NCBI GenBank assembly: GCA_948567375.1
Contig: OX419756.1
Coordinates: forward strand, 9,057,001-9,121,000
From: Lunularia cruciata
Taxonomy: Eukaryota; Streptophyta; Marchantiopsida; Lunulariales; Lunulariaceae
DNA length: 64,000 bases
Reading direction: 5' to 3'
Shown here: positions 57,116-64,000 of the stretch, piece by piece
How the letters are laid out: each line of letters opens with the position of its first letter
How positions within the stretch are numbered: position 1 is the first letter of the stretch
Notes under the pieces: generated by a model
What the model was told of the DNA's origin: nothing
Seen by the model: the letters and a program-made list of their open reading frames with translations, nothing else
Database searches by the model: none
Position numbers and translations under genes: made by a program

Positions 57116-58467
57116 ATGCAGAGAGGAAGCACTCATTTAGAACTAACCAGAAATATTAGAAAATATATTCAATGGATGATTCGGTTAGATTTGGAGATAT
57201 TGCTACCAGGATTAGAAGATGAAGATGAGGAATTAGAAGGAGATTTAGATATGCTAGAATGTTTTATTAGTGGATGGGAGTATGCACACACTCATCGTTA
57301 CTTGGAACCCTGTGTTACTTACCCTCGTAGTAGAGAGTTTGTGAAGGATTACTTTAGAAATCTAGAGGCCTTTCACCAGCTTACTAGAATGGATGGGGAT
57401 TCTTTTTCAACATTAGTTGATTTGATTAAGACTCACCCGATTTTAGAGAAAAGGTACCGAAGAGAGCAAACACCCGTGTGGATCCAAGTTGCCCTAGCTT
57501 TGGATAGATTTGGGCATCACGGCAATGGAGCTTGTGTTGTGCGGGGTTTAAATATTTGGGGCATTAGTGCTGGTTCAACAATTGCTTTTACTGATAGAGT
57601 TATGACAGCCATATTAGATGTGATGAGGAGTCAAGTTGCTTGGCCCGAACTCGAGGAGAGGAAAAGGATATCCACTGTTTTTCCACTAAAAGGTTTTCCC
57701 AGTTGTGTTGGTTTGGTAGATGGAACGTTGTTTCCTCTTGCAGCCCAACCAACTATGGACAGGGAAATATATTTCAGCCGCAAGGGTTCATATTCTATAA
57801 ACGGCCAAGTTATTTGCGATGATAAAAGGAGAGTTATACATTTCTCCGGAGGTATGGTTTATGCTATTTGTTATTTTGTTATGTATTTTTGCAATTCATT
57901 GGTTATCCTGCTTGTTTAGTTTACTAAAAGTATGCCCTTTTTCTATTTGCAAGGATGCCAGGGTCATGTCATGATATGACTTGTTTGAAAAAATCGTCAC
58001 TATGGAATGATTTGAACCAAAGAGGGAGGTGTCACACTTTTGAGGCAAAGGAGTACCTTTTAGGTGATTTAGGTTATGTACCCATGCATCACCTAGTACC
58101 CGCTTTCAAGCAGGCTTGCTCAGAAGACAACCAGGAGTTCAATAAATAATTAGCACATGCAAGAGTGATAAATGAGCATTGTATAGGAGTATTTAAAGCT
58201 AGATGGCATTCTCTTCATGAGCTAAGAGTGCAACTAAAAGACAATAATAGAAATGCTTATTTGTTAAAGTGGGTATCGGTGTGTATTATTTTACATATTT
58301 TTTTAATCAATAGGTCTGACCTTTGGTCAGAGGACGATGGCGGATTTACAAAGGAGACTCAAATAGACTCAATGTCATTTCAGTGCATAGAACTTGGTAG
58401 AGAAGAAAGTAGATCAAGTGTGATGCAACATTGCCTTGATTATAACAATGATGATCTACTTGATTGA
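57116..58467 (+). pseudogene. PIF/Harbinger transposase (DDE_4 nuclease), near-complete
   Basis: Starts ATG at 57116. The DDE nuclease domain has 'FPSCVGLVDGTLFPLAA' (first Asp, residue 202), 'YFSRKGSYSINGQVICDD', the G-S-C-H-D turn (57962-57975), 'EYLLGDLGYVPMHHL' (second Asp) and 'RVINEHCIGVFKARWHSL' (Glu in N-E-H). All three catalytic residues are present. A predicted intron runs from 57852 (gtatgg) to 57961 (ccag); joining there keeps the frame but removes the usual M-P before G-S-C-H-D, so the true acceptor may have been altered (the AG at 57952-57953 would shift the frame). One in-frame TAA at 58147-58149 interrupts 'EFNK' and 'LAHARV'. Total about 413 codons, normal for the family. It is likely a recent but now inactive copy. 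Confidence 0.9.
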
Positions 58468-60250
58468 TTTTATTGAGATTCCATATAATAAAATATATAT
58501 TCTGAGTATTCATCTCATTTCTCATAGTCTTGCAACTTAGACCAGGAGTAGTTTTCTTAGACCATGAGTGTTTTTGGATGTAATATTAAGATAAGAACAT
58601 CATGTGGATGCAAAAATAATTATATGAATCTTGATCTATACATTTGTAAGTCCTCTTTGACACAATTACGTGGAAAAAAATGAGCAGAGCTCTCGTACGA
58701 GCTGGGTGCAAACTTAAAAATCAATTTAGAGTGGCGCTCTCAAACGCCTGCTCAAAAGCTTAAAAAATCAATTGAGGGTGGCGCTCGTATACGCTAGCGG
58801 ACTCTTGTGGATGCTCAAGGATGCTCGTAGATGCTGGTGGACGCTTGGAACTATCCACATATAACATGCACTCATAGGCACTGGTAGGCGCCAGGAGGTG
58901 CTGGTGGGCGGTGCTGGGAGGCGCTGCGTGAAGAGGGCGACGCTTGGCTGCGCCGGTTGGCGACGTGGAGTGCCACATGTTGCCGCTCGGGATTTGGGTT
59001 CTTTTGGTGTGAAAAATGCATTTTAGTATGTTCAGGATTGAGTATTTTCCTGTCAGCCTAGGTTATATAAACGTGTGTTAATTTCCTTTCCTGTCATTGG
59101 CAAGCTCTATTCTCGAGTGTGTGGGGTGTTTGGAGCAGAAAATCGTGAGTTTATACTTAGAAAGGTTCTGGAGGATCATTTTGTGAGGCAGAGGGTGTTG
59201 GAGGGCCATTCAAGGATCATTTCATGAGGTAGAGGGTGCTGGAGTGCCATTCGAGAGTCATTTCACAAGGAAGAGTGTATGTGCAGGTGAGACATTTCAA
59301 GACTGGGGAGACATTTCGAGATTGGGGAGAGGAAGGAGAGAGGCAAGGGTCCTGGCTGGCTGGCTTGAAGCACAACCCAAGAAGAAGTGATTGAGAAGAG
59401 TTTTAGAAATTCAAGAGCACATTCCTTTCTAGCATGGCAGAAATCTGGGGATACGAGAAGATAGTTGACGGGCCCGACATGAGAAATACTCAGGAAGGAG
59501 ATTGACTCATTGCATTCCATACCATTCAATGCCCAACCAATTTTATCAAGTGGTGCTGGTTGGACAAACATCAAGTTCAAACTGCTGTTTCCGGAATTTG
59601 GGAGGTCGGTCTCGATGTAATGGGGCTGACTCTTGGACTTCACTATCCAAGGCCAGAGGTACTTTTCAAACATTCCTCATTGTTTTCTTGTCATTTCATC
59701 TTGATTTGTTCATTTGATTTCTGTAAATTGCATTCAAATCATCAGCGCCACCCAATGCCTCCAAGCGCCTCCCCGAACCCTAAACCCTTGCGCGCGAGCG
59801 CCTTCCCCATGTGCCACCCAGCGCCCCTCCGTGGCCTCCAGCGCCCCCAACGCGGCCCCCAAAGCCCCCACGGGGCTGCACAGACTTACTTGTATGAACC
59901 CTTGCCTGCGGCGCCTACCAGTGCCGCCGTGTGTTGCCGAGCGGCTGCCAGCGGCATCGGCATTCCCTAAACCCCTCGTGTGAGTGTCTTCGTGCATCAT
60001 CCAACGCCCCCGCACGGACCTCACGCAGTCTTGCAGCACCATCCAGCAGACCTGCGCCTACAAGTAGCATCCGTGGGCGCCCCCGCATGGCCTTGAGTGC
60101 CCTCCTGGCACTCTGCTGGCGCCACTGGTGGTTGGGAGCGCCACCTCCTGCCACCCAGCATCCCCCGATTGCAGCGCCGAGCGGCTCTCCGCAATTTCCT
60201 GGATTGTGCACAAGTGCCACCTATCGTCACTCTTGAGTCTAAGTCCTTGT
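58468..60250. other. Region with GC-rich low-complexity blocks
   Basis: 58700-58990 and 59740-60240 are rich in 'gcgcc' and 'ggcgct' phrases and give overlapping long ORFs on both strands that reflect base composition rather than genes. 58705-58735 and 58763-58795 are a direct repeat ('aaatcaatttagagtggcgctc'). Between the blocks, 59433-59700 has a plus-strand open stretch ('MAEIWGYEKIVDGPDMRNTQ') of unknown nature. 59165-59270 repeats 'gttctggaggatcattt/ggtgctggagtgccattcg'. Confidence 0.45.
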
Positions 60251-60951
60251 GACAAAAGTTTGAGCTGAAATTTTTTTGTGGTTGTGCAGGTCATTCCATG
60301 TACAGAGTTTGTGAGTTCATGGGACAAGGTCTCTTGCACAAGTTTGGTAAGAGGTAGGCAGTTTCAATTGACTGCAGATATAGTAAGAGATGCACTTGCC
60401 ATGCCCAGGGGGAGAACACTAAGACGGTGGACAGTTCCTTACACAGCTGTCTCAGACTGGTTTCCACAAAGGGACATGGTTGCAAAAAGATACTTGCAAG
60501 GCAATGTGTATATCCTACATTCAGAGCTTTCTTCCAGTTGATGGGTGCACTAGTTGCACCCACTATTAGGCCCAAGATTGTACATGGGCATTTGGTACTC
60601 AACACCAAGACCAAGTTGAGGAGATTTGGTGTGGAAGATTATGATTGAGGAGAGTTGGCTTTTAGAGCTATCATTGCGGAGGTGGGGAGTTTCCAAAGCC
60701 AAGTGATGAGTCCTAAGGGGCGTAGGTTCAGAGTCACCTTCCTTGGATAGGTACTCACACATCTCTTTGTGGAGAGAGGTTTCATTCTAGAGGAGGACGT
60801 CATGTACTTGAGTGATGGAGAGGAGGAGATTATACACAAGGGAGAGCATGGTGATGATCATGAGGATGCAGATAGCTCGGATGAGGACAAGACTGCTGAT
60901 GATAGGGAGGATGAGGGAGAGGATGAGGATGGTGAGTGATTGAGTTTTTAG
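60251..60951 (+). pseudogene. Element B, ORF1: plant-transposon-type protein with acidic tail
   Basis: Read through one frameshift near 60500: 'TSLVRGRQFQLTADIVRDAL', 'YTAVSDWFPQRDMVAKRYLQ', then 'RPKIVHGHLVLNTKTKLRRF', 'MSPKGRRFRVTFLG' and 'LTHLFVERGFILEEDVMYLS', ending in a long Asp/Glu tail before TGA at 60949-60951. The 'RG-..-F....I...L..P.G' layout resembles the 'putative plant transposon protein' domain found beside plant retroelements; that assignment is from memory and moderate at best. 'gttgtgcag' at 60281-60289 could be an intron acceptor. Confidence 0.45.
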
Positions 60952-60963
60952 GTTTGAGTTTTG

Positions 60964-60965
<2 letters not shown>

Positions 60966-61029
<64 letters not shown>
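60966..61029. repeat. (AT)n microsatellite
   Basis: About 32 AT units just after the acidic tail of element B ORF1. Element A has a shorter AT-rich tract (337-360) at the matching place. Confidence 0.97.
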
Positions 61030-61032
<3 letters not shown>

Positions 61033-61379
61033 CATATCTTTGTATGTTGGAAAACATACAAAGTTCTTTTGTATATACCATTATTGGATTTAATAAATGA
61101 GTTCATTTAAGAAGCTTGAATTAAAGAACTTGTGAACTTGTATATTTGTATATTCAAATATGAATTTGATGGATAACTAAATGTACCATTTGTGAACAGG
61201 TGTTCAACAGATTCATGTTGAGACACAACCCTTACCCTTTGTTGAGATAGCTCCTTTTCACTCTTCTTCCCCTTCACCCCTTCCTCCATCTATGGAGTGA
61301 GTTGGTGACCCCATGCATTTCAGAGTACCTTCACCTCCTTCCTATTCAGTTGACATCACTCGCATTTTAGATGATTGTG

Positions 61380-62091
61380 TACAAGTGGCTGAGTGTAGAG
61401 AGAGAAATCTCCTTGAGCGTGAGAGTAGACTGGAGAGTGTAGAGGAGAGAGAGAGAGATTAGTGCTTGAGCGTGAGAGTAAATTGGAAAGTGTAGAGGAG
61501 AGAGAAAGATTAGTGCTAGAGCGAGAGAGACTCCTGTGTGAGCGAGAGGATTTACTTGCTACAAAGGAGGAGAGGCATCTGACCTTGCTTACTTCTGAGA
61601 TGGAGAGAGAGCAAAGATTAGGTGACTTGGACATGGGCATACTAGGTGCAGCTGCCATGGTGGAGGGTTACAAGCTCCAGTTACATAATCAGGCACAAGA
61701 GTTAGCATATGCTATAGAGAGGTGTGAGAATGCACATGTTTAGGTAGAGGAGAGCGAGAGTAGTCTAGCTCAGATGAGAGCTCATGTAGAGGAGAGTGAG
61801 ATTAGTCTAGCTCATTTGAGGGCTCATGTGACATATCTTGGACCCAAACTACGTACTATTGCTCGCAAGACCCATACTCGTCATGAGATGCAGACCCAGA
61901 CTGATGCCACCCATGTGTTACCCCATAGTGTGGAGACTCAGGGCACTCAGACTGAGTTTAGAGAGAGTATATTCCACGTATCCTCTTCCCCGGCTTCCTA
62001 CGGAAGAAGATTATTATTGTGGATGTTACTTGTATGTGTTTATTATGGATTCGTGGTGCTATCGGTTTCCATGCATGGGAGAGTGGGATGA
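61380..62091 (+). pseudogene. Element B, ORF2: coiled-coil protein with internal repeats
   Basis: A Glu/Arg-rich coiled coil built from units of about 20 residues ('LERESRLESVEERERLVLER' type; TAG after the first) between 61400 and 61560, then 'SEMEREQRLGDLDMGILGAA'. A 42-bp perfect-length tandem follows (61744-61785 and 61786-61827) encoding V-E-E-S-E-x-S-L-A-x-x-R-A-H twice, and a Gln/Thr-rich end ('TQTDATHVLPHSVETQGTQT'). Similar to element A at 600-990. Likely structural; function unknown. Confidence 0.5.
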
Positions 62092-62820
62092 CTACGCATG
62101 GTTGGTTCCCTCACACACAGTCCGGGCCTGTAGGGTGGGTGGCCCGTCCTGGTGTTTGCCATTTCATCCAGTTTTGTTTGCTATGCTTTGAGGTTATCTT
62201 GTGGATAGATCTTACTCCAGATGGAGTGGAGTGGTTGCTACGGAGCATGTGGCAGTGGTCTGAACTCCCTTAGGGAGTTCACACTGGGTCTCGCCTCATG
62301 GCATGTTTGTGCTCTAGAGATATACAGTGAGATTCAGAGTTTAGAGGACTTAGAGTTAGATCATATGAGCATCTGACTTCATTAGGTTTACCTCTTTGTG
62401 ATCTTTTGATCATAGATAGTTATGCACTCTCTTATTATAAGAACCATCCACATGGTGCTATCCACCCTACCCACTTCCGTCCTTATAGGGTACATAGAGA
62501 ATCATACACTTGGTCATTTGACCCTTTGATGAGTGCTTTGGACAGATTTGTCCATGACGATAGGCCTACTATTAGTTGGGCAGAAGAGGAATGGACATCA
62601 GGTAGATTGAGTTCTTATAGTTGTGACCCTTATCCTCTTCTTGCTAGTGGTATCAGGCATCGAGACTTGGATGAGAGCGAGTGGCTGCTATGGTGGTCAC
62701 TGAGTCCATTTAGGATTCAACATCATGTATACCGTTGTAGACTTGAGGATGCAGTAGTAGCACTTAGACACCATAGTGCATCTCCCTCTTCTTCTTCACC
62801 TCCTCGACCTCCATAGTCAT
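62092..62820 (+). pseudogene. Element B, ORF3: NHPHGAIHP protein
   Basis: The frame 62019-62273 followed by 62406-62816 reads 'LTPDGVEWLLRSMWQWSELP', then 'DSYALSYYKNHPHGAIHPTH' and 'DRPTISWAEEEWTSGRLSSY', 'DLDESEWLLWWSLSPFRIQH', ending in a Ser/Pro tail. The matching part of element A is 7701-7889. Trp-rich and conserved between two copies, so it was once a real protein. I recognise no domain. Confidence 0.5.
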
Positions 62821-63090
62821 AGGTTTAGGTTCTATTGGCTTTTCATTTATATACATATTATTTTCATTTCTCCCCATGTATACATTTATGTTTTAGTTTA
62901 CACTTGTGAACTCTCATATTCATATTGAACTCATATTATCATACTCATATTCCAAACTCATATTGAACCCTCATTGTGGTCTAACTCTTGTATTTCCTAA
63001 ACCCTAAGACTTGAATTGTGCCTTTTGTATCCAACTTGTCACCACCTTACAAATATGTGTGCAATTTCCCTTTAAACACTCAACCCTAAA
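62821..63090. other. 3' flank of element B
   Basis: T-rich; 62915-62975 has repeats of 'ctcatattcatattgaa'. 'cctaaaccctaa' at 62996-63008 and 'caaccctaaaca' at 63081 are telomere-like. Confidence 0.4.
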
Positions 63091-63560
63091 CACATCACGA
63101 GCGGCCCTCAGCATCTATGCGCACCAACAAGTGCATCCGAGCGACTACAAGCCAAAAAATCTTATCATAAATTGACTATCAAGTGCCGACTAGCAACCGC
63201 GGGCGTCAATTGGCGCTAACATAGGGTCCACCCAGCGACCACAAGCACCTACGGGCGACTACGAGCGCCTTGATGGCATTTTCCCAACATCGTCGAGTGA
63301 ACCCTAGCGGCCATGAGCGTCAATGGGCGCCTACCTAGGGGCCACCCAGTGGCACCTAGTGACCACGAGTGCCTACGAGCGCTGACGAGCGGCTTCAAGC
63401 GCCGACAAGCACCATACACAACTTGCTTGCCTTTATTATTTTCCCATATTCCATTGGATTGAGCGGCAACAAGCGGTGACTAGCGGCAGGAGAGATTTTT
63501 TGGGCGGCTATAAGCGTCAACTTGCGGCATCTTGGGCTTATTGTGCAAGAAAGACATGAC
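63091..63560. repeat. GC-rich 'gcg-act-acgagcgcc' low-complexity block
   Basis: Degenerate short repeats of g-agcg-c-c words ('gcgactacgagcgcc', 'tacgagcgctgacgagcgg', 'gcgacc'). Similar word use in 58700-58990 and 59740-60240, so the three blocks may belong to one element family. CpG is frequent, unlike the rest of the repeats. Confidence 0.55.
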
Positions 63561-63702
63561 AGAACGGACTGAGTGGTAAAGACAACATCAAAAACAAAAA
63601 CTTGTGAGGAACTGAATGGTAACAAGTTGCATCAGGTTTCCATAGCCAAGTTTCCATAACTCATCTTTATTATAATCATAATAAAGGTTACATGGTGGTA
63701 CA

Positions 63703-63997
63703 CTATTCACTATCAGTAGAGTATGATGGACGTTGAACTTGAGTGAGCACTTTAAAATAGTTACTTATTTCCTTAGGAGTTTTCACTGCTTGTATGAGAC
63801 TCATTTTGATTTCATGAGTGCGCTTTGATTCTAAACTCTTCTCCTTAAATTTGTGTTTGTCTACCCTAGCTTTTCTTTTATCTATGCTTAATTTTTTCTC
63901 TATTTCAATTTTCATCTTTTGTGTCTCTAATCTAACACGCTTTGCTTCCATTCTCAGCATTGTTTTCTCTCTCTTCCTCATGTTGGTGGCTTCTAGT
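63703..63997 (-). CDS. C-terminal coiled coil of a protein that runs off the window
   Basis: The minus-strand frame is open from the stop (TAG/TGA side) at 63703 to the right edge. The visible 98 residues are basic/acidic helix ('MRKREKTMLRMEAKRVRLET', 'KKLSIDKRKARVDKHKFKEK') and end 'VLTQVQRPSYSTDSE'. This kind of tail is usual for Myb/SANT-like or NAM-associated proteins, including the second ORF of PIF/Harbinger transposons, and a Harbinger transposase lies 5 kb away. The DNA-binding part would be outside the window, so this remains a guess. Confidence 0.35.
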
Positions 63998-64000
63998 TCA

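Noticed and set aside
59714-60339. Long overlapping ORFs on both strands
   Set aside because: They arise from GC-rich low-complexity DNA that lacks AT-rich stop codons; no domain and no consistent frame.
1-64000. tRNA genes, intact rRNA genes, CRISPR arrays, bacterial-type operons
   Set aside because: No cloverleaf with conserved B box was found by eye, the only rRNA is the plastid fragment, and the direct repeats are transposon or tandem duplications, not CRISPR-like spacing.

Overview
This window looks like repeat-dominated nuclear DNA from a land plant. It has one clear, apparently intact host gene, a germin-like protein (39027-39722, +), set among decayed plant-type mobile elements: Ty3/gypsy, PIF/Harbinger, solo LTRs and foldback elements. 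It also carries a nuclear copy of plastid 23S rDNA and TTTAGGG-like motifs. Plant germin chemistry plus a gypsy element carrying a DNA methyltransferase made me lean toward a non-seed plant or another large-genome lineage, but the sequence alone does not fix the species.

Layout. 1-13.6 kb is nested retroelement debris: an LTR end, a broken copy of an unnamed element ('element A', relative of 'element B' at 60-63 kb), a solo LTR with a perfect 5-bp target duplication (2019-2764) inside another repeat family ('family C'), coiled-coil gag-like ORF remnants, and the integrase end of a chromovirus (11795-12691). 13.8-19.5 kb and 23.1-26.4 kb are richer in GC and CpG, mostly single-copy within this window, and hold no gene I can name. 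19.5-23 kb has two LTR fragments and a short telomere-like stretch. 26.7-28.2 kb has three foldback structures. 31.9-36.9 kb has two family C coding remnants in opposite orientation. The minus-strand one is inserted in a region that is duplicated, without the insertion, at 54.2-56.2 kb.

The germin-like gene sits at 39.0-39.7 kb. Its upstream region is duplicated about 17.2 kb away at 54.2-56.2 kb, but there the copy stops inside the 5' leader and is followed by a PIF/Harbinger transposase instead of a germin gene.

The most interesting object is 45.6-52.2 kb: a degenerate Ty3/gypsy retrotransposon with gag-like region, a C5 cytosine DNA methyltransferase (recognisable motifs I, II, IV, VI and IX/X), reverse transcriptase, RNase H, integrase, then a C-terminal PHD zinc finger and an LTR. 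A second minus-strand copy of its PHD tail and LTR (44395-45330) and a third LTR (41195-41600) lie next to it. Such an element could have written and read chromatin marks, and it now seems to be decaying through C-to-T changes.

57-64 kb holds the PIF/Harbinger transposase (all three catalytic acidic residues, one in-frame stop), GC-rich low-complexity blocks, element B, and a minus-strand coiled-coil ORF that runs off the right edge. Repeat boundaries are by eye and approximate unless a target duplication is stated. Family letters and element names are my own labels for this window.
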